Below, piece by piece: positions 1-6,363 of a DNA stretch of 8,897 nt (position 1 is the first letter of the stretch; each line of letters begins with the position of its first letter). This DNA comes from Nitrospirae bacterium RIFCSPLOW2_12_42_9 (GTDB lineage Bacteria > Nitrospirota > 9FT-COMBO-42-15 > HDB-SIOI813). Location: NCBI GenBank assembly GCA_001805205.1, contig MHER01000023.1, positions 1 to 8,897 on the forward strand, in the 5' to 3' direction. Position numbers and translations under genes: made by a program. A model generated the notes under the pieces. The model searched no databases and had not been told where the DNA came from. It saw nothing but the letters and a program-made list of their open reading frames with translations.

Positions 1-35
1 CGGTAAGAGAGCTTTCCAAAGATATCACGTTTCAT
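1..35 (-). CDS. possible 5' end of a protein-coding gene, truncated by window edge
   Basis: Reading leftwards, an ATG at 35-33 is preceded by a GGAG Shine-Dalgarno core with 7-nt spacing (TTTGGAG, AAACTTT, ATG). The frame stays open to the window edge, giving only MKRDIFGKLSY. It lies about 65 nt beyond the ssrA terminator in the same direction, a natural place for a next gene. Eleven codons are too few to identify a product. A competing reading exists: the plus-strand frame from base 3 to a TAG at 87-89 is also open and could be the C-terminus of a gene arriving from the left. At most one is likely real. The minus reading is preferred because of its ribosome binding site. Confidence 0.35.
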   Translation of the reverse strand, partial: MKRDIFGKLSY

Positions 36-100
36 AAAGTTTCTCCAAAGGGAGCTAATGGATATATCTTTTTATTATTTAAATCATAGAATAAATAGTT

Positions 101-138
101 AAAAAAATAATGCCTCTGACAGAGGTTTCATCAGAGGC
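101..138 (-). terminator. rho-independent terminator of ssrA
   Basis: On the minus strand, 9 nt after the encoded CCA end of the tmRNA, there is a perfect 8-bp stem GCCTCTGA / TCAGAGGC (138-131 with 119-112) with an 11-nt loop. A T-rich tail follows, with seven T residues at 107-101. This is a standard intrinsic terminator for the ssrA transcript. Confidence 0.85.
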
Positions 139-163
139 TTTCAAATTGGTGGAGGCGGCGGGA

Positions 164-452
164 CAGCGTTTCCACTCCTTTCGAAGTGGGCTGGACTATG
201 CCTTCATCCCTCGGTCATTTCGGGATGCGGGGCGTCTTATCCGTTATTGAGACGGATCTTAGTACTCACTCATTCACACCAAGAATATGAATCAGCAAGC
301 CTATAAGTCTCTACAGGGCAGGTATGAGGTTTGCCCCCTTCCTACCCCTCGGCGTTACCATGCCATCCTGACTCTATTACAGGATGCCGTCAGGCTTCAC
401 CGATGTGAGCCCCGTTTTCACCTGGGGATTACTCCCCAGGGCGACCCATTTG
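164..452 (-). other. group I self-splicing intron in ssrA T-loop
   Basis: The 289-nt insert shows group I features. The 5' exon ends in U (T453) and the intron ends in G (G164). P1 forms between exon CGAU plus intron C (456-452) and the internal guide GGUCG (446-442), with the splice-site U453 opposite G445 as a U.G wobble and a 5-nt loop. A strong P2-like hairpin follows (440-434 with 427-421, 6-nt loop). An R-like segment with GACU (309-306) can pair with AGUC (197-194) in an S-like AUAGUCC, as P7 does. Further hairpins are at 257-252/244-239, 227-222/210-205 and 189-185/176-172 (P9-like). There is no room for a homing endonuclease and no credible ORF. Group I introns in tmRNA T-loops are known from other bacteria. 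The subgroup was not assigned. Confidence 0.9.
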
Positions 453-672
453 ATCGAACCCGCGTCCGGAAACGTTCAGCATCAAGGTTCCTACATGCTT
501 ATCCAGTGTATTAAAGATTCGCAACACCTCATGCCCACTGGAAGGCTTAAGATGTTGCTACCCTGCTTTTATCTCGCCCGCCTCCTGCAAGGAGGCAGAG
601 GCAGGCCAGCCTGCTTTTATTACACCCTTTCCTGCGACACAGACAATCCCAGGAAGAGCGCCGTTGCCTTAA

Positions 673-702
673 TTAGGCAGCGAGTGCCAATTCTTCGTTG
701 GC
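673..702 (-). other. tmRNA tag-peptide reading frame (ANEELALAA)
   Basis: Inside the tmRNA, the resume codon GCC at 702-700 opens a nine-codon frame, GCC AAC GAA GAA TTG GCA CTC GCT GCC TAA, read as A-N-E-E-L-A-L-A-A-stop. With the alanine carried by the charged tmRNA, the appended tag would be AANEELALAA. The C-terminal ALAA matches the hydrophobic/AA ending recognised by ClpXP-type proteases. The stop lies in the loop of the helix GCCT AATTA AGGC, the usual H5 position. Confidence 0.9.
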
Positions 703-799
703 AGTTAAATTTTCCCGTTTGTTTTATGAGCCAACGGGACCTCAGCATGCAACCCTGGCATCTTCATCCCCGTCGAAGCCAGTCGCCCCCTTTCTGAAA

Positions 800-838
800 C
801 CGTTCAAGCAGCTCAAACAGTTTAAACGGCTTGAACGG
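800..838. repeat. short 9-nt-period degenerate repeat that is also an inverted repeat
   Basis: Four consecutive 9-mers fit a loose C-R-G-Y-T-Y-R-A-R pattern: CCGTTCAAG, then CAGCTCAAA, CAGTTTAAA and CGGCTTGAA, ending CGG. The outer parts form an inverted repeat, CCGTTCAAGC (800-809) with GCTTGAACGG (829-838), extendable to 12 bp through flanking AA/TT. It fills almost the whole gap between the stop codon of the gene at 839-1279 and the tmRNA 5' end at 790. It could fold in RNA as a processing or attenuation hairpin. It lacks the T-run of an intrinsic terminator. Confidence 0.7.
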
Positions 839-1279
839 TTATTCTTTATGTGGTCTGTAATACTCTCTTTCTATACTTGCTCTGATCTCCTTTATGCTAT
901 AACCCTTCTCATGAAGCTGTCTGGCACGAATGGCCTCCAGCATACATGAATCACATCCGGACCCATGCCCATCTGTAAAGCATGTCCTGAGGCTTTTATG
1001 TCCATGCTCCTCTGCGCAATAGCAGAAGCAATATAAATGATCAAGTACATCCGGTATGGCTGCTGCGGATTCGTATGCCTGACGTGCCATTCCAGTAAAG
1101 TAGACAGATGGGACTATTGCACCAGTCTCACCCCCTCTCCAGTCAGGATTACTCTTAAATGCTTTATATGTCCTGGGATAGTTAGCAGCAATCCCGATAT
1201 CCTCCTTTGAATTCAGATAAAAGAAAATGACACCTGCAATTACTCCCAGTACTACAATGAAAATTATACCCTTCTTCAC
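839..1279 (-). CDS. membrane-anchored Cys/His-rich protein, PCYCGC-like family
   Basis: A 146-aa protein starting at GTG 1279, chosen because GGGGGA lies 7 nt upstream; a longer frame to 1336 lacks such a site. Residues 4-22 (GIIFIVVLGVIAGVIFFYL) form one hydrophobic segment after two lysines, so the protein is probably exported and N-terminally anchored. The C-terminal half carries YCFCYC (83-88), EHGHKSLRTCFTDGHG (91-106) and CDSC (109-112). These give six cysteines (84, 86, 88, 100, 109, 112) and histidines 92, 94 and 105. This layout resembles the small exported proteins described by a PCYCGC motif, of unknown function. The Cys/His cluster suggests metal binding, which is inference. It lies between smpB and ssrA on the same strand and may be co-transcribed with ssrA. 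No link to trans-translation is evident from its sequence. Confidence 0.8.
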   Translation of the reverse strand: MKKGIIFIVVLGVIAGVIFFYLNSKEDIGIAANYPRTYKAFKSNPDWRGGETGAIVPSVYFTGMARQAYESAAAIPDVLDHLYCFCYCAEEHGHKSLRTCFTDGHGSGCDSCMLEAIRARQLHEKGYSIKEIRASIEREYYRPHKE

Positions 1280-1302
1280 CTTTAAATCCCCCACAATTAA
1301 AT

Positions 1303-1331
1303 TTTTAATAGGTAAAGTATCTTGCTTGACC
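1303..1331 (-). promoter_or_regulatory. possible sigma70 promoter for the Cys-rich gene (and ssrA)
   Basis: On the minus strand TTGGTC, a 17-nt spacer and TATTAA lie just upstream of the GTG start at 1279. The hexamers are imperfect matches to the consensus (TTGACA and TATAAT), so this is only a candidate. It would also serve ssrA if no promoter lies closer. Confidence 0.35.
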
Positions 1332-1343
1332 AACAATTATACT

Positions 1344-1362
1344 GTCAGGCAGGATGCCTGAC
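1344..1362 (-). terminator. short hairpin after smpB, possible weak terminator
   Basis: GTCAGGCA (1344-1351) and TGCCTGAC (1355-1362) form a perfect 8-bp inverted repeat around a 3-nt loop, 46 nt after the smpB stop. No T-run follows on the minus strand (the next bases are AGTATAATTG), so termination would be inefficient. It may instead stabilise the smpB 3' end or be a dispersed palindromic repeat. Confidence 0.4.
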
Positions 1363-1407
1363 CTATTATGTTTTATACCTGGCAGAATTTCATGCCTGTT
1401 ATACCTA

Positions 1408-1863
1408 TTATTGCCTCTGCCTTTCTTTGAATGCCTGGGCCACCTCACGCTTCGCCTCTTTCTTCTTAATGTCCTCACGCCTGTCGTGTAACTTTTTTCC
1501 TCTCGCAACACCAATCTCTATCTTGGCTTTACCCCTTTTAAAATACATCTTCAGAGGCACAAGGCTATATCCCTTCTCTATAGTCCTTCCAAGTATCCTG
1601 TTAATCTCTTCTCTGTGTAAAAGGAGCTTTCTCTTTCTTAAAGGGTCATGGTTATTTATATTTCCAGCCTTATAGGGACTTATACTACAATAAAGGAAGA
1701 CCTCGCCCCTCTCCACCCTCGCATAACCCTCTTTGAGGCTTGCCCCTCCATCACGCAGGGATTTTATCTCTGTGCCTAACAGTTGAATCCCCGCCTCATA
1801 AGTCTCTTCTACTGAGTAATCATAAAAAGCCTTTTTATTGGTTGCTATAACATACTCACTCAT
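1408..1863 (-). CDS. smpB: SsrA-binding protein SmpB
   Basis: A 151-aa protein, within the usual 150-160 aa range for SmpB. SmpB binds the tRNA-like domain of tmRNA and delivers it to ribosomes stalled without a stop codon. Conserved segments run in the usual order: [18 protein letters not shown] (22-39), the SLKEGYA stretch, then ISPY..GN..NHDP..KRKLLLH in the middle. The [19 protein letters not shown] strand is followed by the basic tail [19 protein letters not shown], which folds in the decoding centre. The start ATG at 1863 has only a weak AAAGAG upstream, but the N-terminus aligns naturally with the family. The gene shares its strand with ssrA about 620 nt downstream, and the two products act together. 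It diverges from the tRNA-Leu gene across a 119-bp region holding promoters for both directions. Confidence 0.97.
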   Translation of the reverse strand: MSEYVIATNKKAFYDYSVEETYEAGIQLLGTEIKSLRDGGASLKEGYARVERGEVFLYCSISPYKAGNINNHDPLRKRKLLLHREEINRILGRTIEKGYSLVPLKMYFKRGKAKIEIGVARGKKLHDRREDIKKKEAKREVAQAFKERQRQ

Positions 1864-1902
1864 AACTCTTTAAAAATACTGATTAAATTTGAATCCAAAG
1901 TA

Positions 1903-1930
1903 TATTTATGATAACATAGCAACCAGTCAA
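1903..1930 (-). promoter_or_regulatory. candidate sigma70 promoter for smpB
   Basis: On the minus strand TTGACT (1930-1925), a 16-nt spacer and TAAATA (1908-1903) would start transcription about 33 nt before the smpB ATG. The -35 matches five of six consensus bases, while the -10 is weak. It lies back to back with the tRNA-Leu promoter. Confidence 0.5.
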
Positions 1931-1944
1931 TAGCAAATTGCGTA

Positions 1945-1973
1945 TTGACAAAACCCTCATTAGTTTTTATGCT
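1945..1973 (+). promoter_or_regulatory. sigma70 promoter of tRNA-Leu (and probably glnD-chrA)
   Basis: A perfect TTGACA (1945-1950), a 17-nt spacer and TATGCT (1968-1973) place transcription start around 1980, just before the tRNA 5' end at 1983. No other promoter is evident before glnD, so this one probably drives tRNA-Leu, glnD and chrA. Confidence 0.75.
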
Positions 1974-1982
1974 CTATTATGT

Positions 1983-2067
1983 GCCGAAGTGGTGGAACTG
2001 GTAGACACGCATGTTTGAGGGGCATGTGGGTTTTCCCGTGGGGGTTCAAATCCCCCCTTCGGCACCA
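1983..2067 (+). tRNA. tRNA-Leu(GAG)
   Basis: An 85-nt class II tRNA with encoded CCA. The acceptor stem GCCGAAG (1983-1989) pairs fully with CTTCGGC (2057-2063), followed by A and CCA (2064-2067). The anticodon stem CATGT/GCATG (2010-2014 with 2022-2026, last pair T.G) encloses the loop TTGAGGG with anticodon GAG (2017-2019), reading CUC/CUU leucine codons. A variable arm TGGGTTTTCCCG is present, as in tRNA-Leu. The T-arm is GGGGG TTCAAAT CCCCC. The D-arm has the GGTAGAC signature of leucine tRNAs. Confidence 0.97.
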
Positions 2068-2076
2068 AAATCATTT

Positions 2077-4752
2077 ATGACCTCAATTAGCCAGATCCTT
2101 TTATCACCTGCTGACAGGTCTGTCATAGTTTCAAATCTGAAAGAATACATTTTACAGAGGCATGAAGAGATAAGCATTCTCCATAAAAACGGTGCCTCCG
2201 GTCTTTATATAGTCACACGCATTGCAGCCCTTACAGATAAGATACTGTCTGAAATCTATAACCATGAATTAAGGAGATATGAGAATTCACATAATATATC
2301 TCTGAATGAGAAATGTTCTGTGGTCGCAGTTGGAGGTTATGGAAGGGGGGAGTTAAACCCCTATTCAGACATAGACATCATGTTCCTTTATCGAAGTGAT
2401 GTGAAGGATTCAGTGGAGGCTGTATCGAGGGAGATACTATATCTCCTTTGGGATTTGAAGTATAACATTGGACACAGCATAAGGACTGTTGATGATTGTG
2501 TGAAGATAGGCATTTCAGATTTTACTGCAAGAACTGCACTGATGGAGGCAAGGATTATTGCCGGTAGTGAACCCCTGTTCACAGAGTTCCGGAAGGTCTT
2601 TACTGAAAAGGTTATTACCCGTGATGTGAAGTCTTATATAGAAGACCGGCTTAAGGGTATGAGGGAAAGGTATAACCACTACGGTTCATCTATCTATCTT
2701 GTGGAACCAAACATAAAGGAGGGAAAGGGCGGCCTCAGGGATATACACTCCCTGAAATGGGTAGTAATAGCAAGGTATGGTATATATTCCCTGTCTGATT
2801 TTCATAAAGAAGGTTATTTATCCAAGGTGGGGTACAATGAGCTTATCGAGGCACAGGACTTCCTGTTCAGGGTCAGGAATGAATTGCACTTTAATGCAGG
2901 AAAGGCCGCTGATGTACTAACAGTAGAAGAACAACGCAGGATTGCACAGTTCCTGGGATATCAGGATGAACCACACCGGCTTGGTGTGGAATCCTTTATG
3001 AAAGACTACTATATGCATGCCTCTCATATCCATGATATCTCAACAAGGGTTATTGAAAAGGCCATCCCTGTCCATATATGGAAAAAAGGGGTTGAGATGG
3101 TTACATCGCGTTTTATAAAACCCTGTTTCCTGTTGACAAAAGATACCATCCATGTACCTGAAAGGTATCAGGACATGTTTTTCAGTAATATGAAGAACAT
3201 TGTTAATCTATTCTATTTATCATTAATACACGGTCTCAGGATATCTGCACATACTATGAGTATGCTTTACAGGAACAGAGACAGGGTGGCAAATGATTTA
3301 TATTCAAACCCTGATGTAAACAGGATATTCAGAAATATTATATCATGGCCGCAGGGGATCTCAGAGACCTTAAGGCAGATGCAGAAGGTAAAGGTCCTTC
3401 AAAAACTGATCCCTGAGTATGAGAAGATATCCTGTTATTCCTCTTATGATTTTTATCATAAGTATACTGTAGATGAACATAGCTTCATCTCAATCCAGAC
3501 AGCAGAAGAACTACAATATGTCCATGGATACATAGCAAAGGTCTACAGAGAAATTAAAAGGAAGGATCTGCTTCATCTGGCGCTCCTGCTCCATGATGCG
3601 GGTAAGGGGAGCGCAGGGCATCACTCAACCATAGGTGGACAGATCGCTGAAAGGGTTGGAAAACAGTTAGGTTATAGCAGTGAAGATACATCTCTCCTCG
3701 CCTTTCTCGTTCGAAATCATCTAAACATGTCACTAATAGCGTTCAGAAGGGACCTGTCTGAAGATAAGGTTATTCTTCTCTTTGCAAGGGAGGTTGCAAC
3801 ACCTGATGTATTAAGAAAGCTCTTTGTGATCACCTATGCAGATATAAAAGCTGTAGGCCCTGATGCATGGAATGAGTGGAAGGAGAATCTTCTTACACAA
3901 CTCTATTACAGGACCATGGAAGAGCTCTCCGGCACAAAGGCCATATACTCTGAACAGGAGATAATAGAAAGACTCAAAAAGGAGATAGGTGAAAGGTTAT
4001 GTATCATATACCCGAAGGATTGGCTTGATGAGCAACTTCACGATATGGAGTCCAGATACCTCATTGTAACCCAGCCTGAAAAGATCATAAACCACTTTCA
4101 TATGATTAACAATTTAAAGGAGAATAAGGAAGAGAGGGTCCTTGTAGATGTCTCTATGGATAAGAATATTGTGGAGTTTACAGTATTTACATATGACAAT
4201 ATAACCCCTGGCCTTTTCTCAAAGATTGCAGGGGTGCTTGCTGCTGCAGGATATAATATTCTGGATGCCCAGGTCTACACCTCAAAGACAGGGATTGTTA
4301 TTGATACATTCCGTGCTGAAGACCCCTATCCGGAAGGGGTCTCGGCTATGCTGCGTCAGTCCACTGTGAGAAAGCATATCGCAGAGGTACTTACAGAAGA
4401 GACCACTGTTGAATATATGTTTGAAAAATATGCCAATAAAAGACCTAAAAAGAAGGCCGTTACTACAGTAGCGCCTACCCAGGTAGAGATCGATAATGAC
4501 TCTTCTGATGATTTTACAATAATAGATATCTTTGCAGCAGATAAACAGGGACTCCTCTACATAATAACAAAGAACATCTTTGAGCTGGGCCTCTCTATAT
4601 ATTCATCAAAGATCGCCACCCATGTTGACCAGATCGTGGACGTCTTCTATGTCAAAGATTTCAATGACAACAAGATTACAGAATCTGAACGGGTCTCAGA
4701 AATAAAACAAAGACTACTCAATGCCATAGAGGAATACTGGAAAGTGGTATAG
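2077..4752 (+). CDS. glnD: bifunctional PII uridylyltransferase / uridylyl-removing enzyme GlnD
   Basis: GlnD senses glutamine and uridylylates or deuridylylates the PII protein, controlling nitrogen assimilation. Starting at ATG 2077 it has 891 aa, a normal GlnD length. A longer open frame to 2011 would begin inside the tRNA and is rejected. Domains in order: nucleotidyltransferase core with [16 protein letters not shown] (about 85-100, catalytic SDID aspartates 98 and 100); a helical GlnD-type region with GKGGLRDIH and the [11 protein letters not shown] segment; an HD phosphohydrolase domain with LLHDAGKG (His506-Asp507) and a downstream VRNHL; and two C-terminal ACT domains at about 697-770 and 813-891 that sense glutamine. 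No clear Shine-Dalgarno precedes the start, which lies 9 nt after the tRNA end, so tRNA processing would leave a nearly leaderless mRNA. No PII gene is in the window. chrA follows after 8 nt. Confidence 0.97.
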   Translation: MTSISQILLSPADRSVIVSNLKEYILQRHEEISILHKNGASGLYIVTRIAALTDKILSEIYNHELRRYENSHNISLNEKCSVVAVGGYGRGELNPYSDIDIMFLYRSDVKDSVEAVSREILYLLWDLKYNIGHSIRTVDDCVKIGISDFTARTALMEARIIAGSEPLFTEFRKVFTEKVITRDVKSYIEDRLKGMRERYNHYGSSIYLVEPNIKEGKGGLRDIHSLKWVVIARYGIYSLSDFHKEGYLSKVGYNELIEAQDFLFRVRNELHFNAGKAADVLTVEEQRRIAQFLGYQDEPHRLGVESFMKDYYMHASHIHDISTRVIEKAIPVHIWKKGVEMVTSRFIKPCFLLTKDTIHVPERYQDMFFSNMKNIVNLFYLSLIHGLRISAHTMSMLYRNRDRVANDLYSNPDVNRIFRNIISWPQGISETLRQMQKVKVLQKLIPEYEKISCYSSYDFYHKYTVDEHSFISIQTAEELQYVHGYIAKVYREIKRKDLLHLALLLHDAGKGSAGHHSTIGGQIAERVGKQLGYSSEDTSLLAFLVRNHLNMSLIAFRRDLSEDKVILLFAREVATPDVLRKLFVITYADIKAVGPDAWNEWKENLLTQLYYRTMEELSGTKAIYSEQEIIERLKKEIGERLCIIYPKDWLDEQLHDMESRYLIVTQPEKIINHFHMINNLKENKEERVLVDVSMDKNIVEFTVFTYDNITPGLFSKIAGVLAAAGYNILDAQVYTSKTGIVIDTFRAEDPYPEGVSAMLRQSTVRKHIAEVLTEETTVEYMFEKYANKRPKKKAVTTVAPTQVEIDNDSSDDFTIIDIFAADKQGLLYIITKNIFELGLSIYSSKIATHVDQIVDVFYVKDFNDNKITESERVSEIKQRLLNAIEEYWKVV

Positions 4753-4760
4753 CATTTTCA

Positions 4761-5948
4761 ATGGCCAATACACATCAGCATAAAAATATCATTACAGAAC
4801 TGATATTTTTATTCCTTAAACTCGGGACAATTGCATTCGGCGGACCTGCAGCGCATATCTCCATGATAGAAGAAGAGGTGGTGCATCGCAGGAAATGGAT
4901 AACGAGGGAGCATTTCCTTGACCTTGTAGGGGCAACAAACCTCATACCCGGCCCAAACTCCACAGAAATGGTGATCCATATCGGATATATAAGAGGCGGG
5001 CTTACAGGGCTTATTGTTTCAGGACTCTCATTCATCACACCTGCAGTTATTATTACAGGAATCCTTGCATGGGTTTATGTGAGTTTCGGGTCTGTCCCAC
5101 AGGTGGCACCTTTTCTTTTCGGTATCAAACCGGCGGTTGTTGCAGTCATCCTCGCTGCAATTATAAGGTTGGGCAAAACTGCTGCAAAGAACCTGCAGTT
5201 AATCATTTTGGGGATTGCTGTCTGTTCAGCGTCTTTATTGGGCGCAAACGAGGTCCTGGCTTTGCTGTCAGGAGGTATAGCAGGGATTATACTTAGCGGG
5301 ATAAACAGATCAGAAAGGAAGAAGGTTTCAGGGTGGCTAATCCCGCTGATAGGTCAACTTTGGAGTATATGTAAAAGTACTGATGCAAACGCTGCAATTG
5401 CAGTTTCAACAGCAGGGGTTGGAAGTATATTCCCCTGGAAATTAGGATTATTCTTTCTAAAGGTGGGGACAGTCCTCTATGGAAGCGGTTATGTCCTTGT
5501 CGCCTTCCTTGAAGGTGGACTGGTGAAAGACTATGGGTGGCTTACACAACAACAGTTAATTGATGCAATAGCTATAGGACAGTTCACGCCTGGCCCTGTT
5601 TTAAGCACTGCGACTTTTGTCGGTTATGTTGTTTCAGGTGTCTCCGGAGCTGTTATATCAACTGTTGCGATCTTTCTCCCATCATTTATCTTTGTTTTAA
5701 TACTGAATCCTGTCATACCCCGGCTCAGGGCATCGAAGATAATGTCTTCCTTTCTTGATGCTGTGAATATCAGTGCAATCGGTCTTATGGCGGCTGTTGT
5801 CATCCAGCTTGCTAATGCAGCACTTATTGACTGGAAGGCTGTCTTAATTGTTGTGATAGCTTCTGTTGCAGGGATTCGATTCAAGTTGAACGCAGCCTGG
5901 ATTGTAATGGGTGGGGCACTTGGCGGATGGCTCTTAAAGACTTTATAG
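4761..5948 (+). CDS. chrA: ChrA-type chromate transporter (CHR family, two-domain form)
   Basis: A 395-aa, strongly hydrophobic inner-membrane protein of the chromate ion transporter family. Characterised members export chromate; many others have untested substrates. It has the tandem architecture of the long form. The N-terminal half has FGGPAAHISMIEEEVV (26-41), RRKWI (43-47) and ATNLIPGPNSTEM (58-70). The C-terminal half repeats the pattern with FLKVGTVLYGSGYVLVAFLE (from about 230), a WLT..QL motif and IGQFTPGP (272-279). Roughly ten membrane segments are expected. The ATG at 4761 is 8 nt after the glnD stop, suggesting co-transcription. The Shine-Dalgarno is weak (GGAAAGTGG further upstream), so translation may be coupled to glnD. 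No chrB-type regulator is present. The family is certain; chromate as substrate is inferred. Confidence 0.93.
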   Translation: MANTHQHKNIITELIFLFLKLGTIAFGGPAAHISMIEEEVVHRRKWITREHFLDLVGATNLIPGPNSTEMVIHIGYIRGGLTGLIVSGLSFITPAVIITGILAWVYVSFGSVPQVAPFLFGIKPAVVAVILAAIIRLGKTAAKNLQLIILGIAVCSASLLGANEVLALLSGGIAGIILSGINRSERKKVSGWLIPLIGQLWSICKSTDANAAIAVSTAGVGSIFPWKLGLFFLKVGTVLYGSGYVLVAFLEGGLVKDYGWLTQQQLIDAIAIGQFTPGPVLSTATFVGYVVSGVSGAVISTVAIFLPSFIFVLILNPVIPRLRASKIMSSFLDAVNISAIGLMAAVVIQLANAALIDWKAVLIVVIASVAGIRFKLNAAWIVMGGALGGWLLKTL

Positions 5949-6001
5949 AGCTTTTTAATATTATGTCACTTCTCGTATTTTATACCTGTTTGGAAACTTT
6001 T

Positions 6002-6019
6002 TAGCACACAAATAGCACA
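6002..6019 (+). repeat. direct repeat TAGCACA
   Basis: TAGCACA occurs at 6002-6008 and again at 6013-6019, 11 bp apart (one helical turn), in the 139-bp gap between chrA and the toxin-antitoxin pair. The spacing would suit protein binding on one DNA face. It could be an operator for antitoxin autoregulation or a remnant of an integration site. Neither is shown by the sequence alone. Confidence 0.45.
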
Positions 6020-6027
6020 GCAAAATT

Positions 6028-6056
6028 GAATTTGATTTTATAAAGGGATTCAGGTA
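6028..6056 (+). promoter_or_regulatory. weak candidate promoter of the toxin-antitoxin pair
   Basis: TTGATT, a 17-nt spacer and TAGATT lie about 30 bp upstream of the antitoxin start. Each hexamer matches four of the six consensus bases. It is offered only because the chrA to antitoxin gap has no better candidate. Confidence 0.3.
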
Positions 6057-6087
6057 GATTACTGATAATCGTAAGGGGGTGAGTATA

Positions 6088-6363
6088 ATGACAAGATTGA
6101 TTATTGAGACAGATGATAAATGGACAAGAGAGAAAATAAGGCTTGCCATTGATACTGAAATATATCTTCTCAAAAAGGCCCTCGATAAGGTCAAGGAAAA
6201 GATAAAAGAGTTTGAAATTAAATATGGCGAACTTGATAGGGAAAGTCTTTATGGCAAAATCGATGATATGGAACTTATAGAGTGGGAGGGGGAAACTGAG
6301 ACCTTACAGAGAATACAGAAAAGACTGAAATCCCTTGAGGAGATCGTTTTTGAGTATCGATAG
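6088..6363 (+). CDS. putative antitoxin of a TumE-type toxin-antitoxin pair
   Basis: A 91-aa, highly charged protein predicted to be almost wholly helical. Residues 14-44 (REKIRLAIDTEIYLLKKALD onward) look like a coiled coil. They are followed by FEIKYG (42-47) and IEWEGE (64-69), then a C-terminal helix. The pattern of a helix, then a FE.KYG motif, then an acidic EW motif recalls small coiled-coil proteins encoded before toxins in thermophiles and archaea. That resemblance is from memory and is not proof. The start is ATG 6088, because AAGGGGGTGA (6073-6082, close to the AAGGAGGTGA ideal) sits 5 nt before it; GTG 6079 lies inside that site. Its 3' end overlaps the toxin gene by 14 nt, the usual antitoxin-first, coupled arrangement. 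No DNA-binding domain is recognised, so autoregulation is uncertain. Confidence 0.75.
   Translation: MTRLIIETDDKWTREKIRLAIDTEIYLLKKALDKVKEKIKEFEIKYGELDRESLYGKIDDMELIEWEGETETLQRIQKRLKSLEEIVFEYR

Larger units (their letters stand above)
147..790 (-). ncRNA. ssrA: tmRNA (ssrA), interrupted by a group I intron in the T-loop
   Basis: tmRNA rescues stalled ribosomes with SmpB, acting first as an alanyl-tRNA mimic and then as an mRNA for a degradation tag. The 5' end (GGGGGCG at 790-784, followed by the conserved ACTGGCTTCGACGGGG) pairs over 7 bp with the 3' strand CGCCTCC (157-151). Discriminator A150 and an encoded CCA (149-147) follow. The T-stem is GCGGG (463-459) with CCCGC (162-158). The T-loop is divided: TTCGAT lies before, and one T after, a 289-nt insert at 164-452. 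Removing it restores TTCGATT and gives a 355-nt mature RNA, the usual tmRNA size. The tag reading frame and the pseudoknot region lie between. No convincing sigma70 promoter is visible just upstream, so it may be co-transcribed with the gene at 839-1279 and processed. The identification is firm. Confidence 0.95.

Noticed and set aside
3..89. Plus-strand open frame ending at TAG 87-89, possible C-terminus of an incoming gene
   Set aside because: Twenty-eight open codons are not informative. The opposite strand has a start with a good ribosome binding site. It remains possible.
287..949. Open frames on the plus strand at 287-514, 384-797 and 698-949
   Set aside because: They lie across the tmRNA, its intron and the end of the Cys-rich gene. 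The RNA structure explains the sequence, and the peptides show no family features.
1280..1336. Longer start (ATG 1336) for the Cys-rich protein
   Set aside because: GTG 1279 has a good ribosome binding site and places the hydrophobic segment directly at the N-terminus.
1305..1675. Open frames at 1305-1514 (minus) and 1322-1675 (plus)
   Set aside because: They are alternative-frame shadows of smpB, which is unmistakable.
2011..2076. Upstream extension of glnD to an ATG at 2011
   Set aside because: This ATG is in the tRNA-Leu anticodon arm, and the extra 22 residues are translated tRNA. ATG 2077 gives the normal GlnD length.
6079..6087. GTG 6079 as antitoxin start
   Set aside because: It falls inside the AAGGGGGTGA ribosome binding site that serves ATG 6088.
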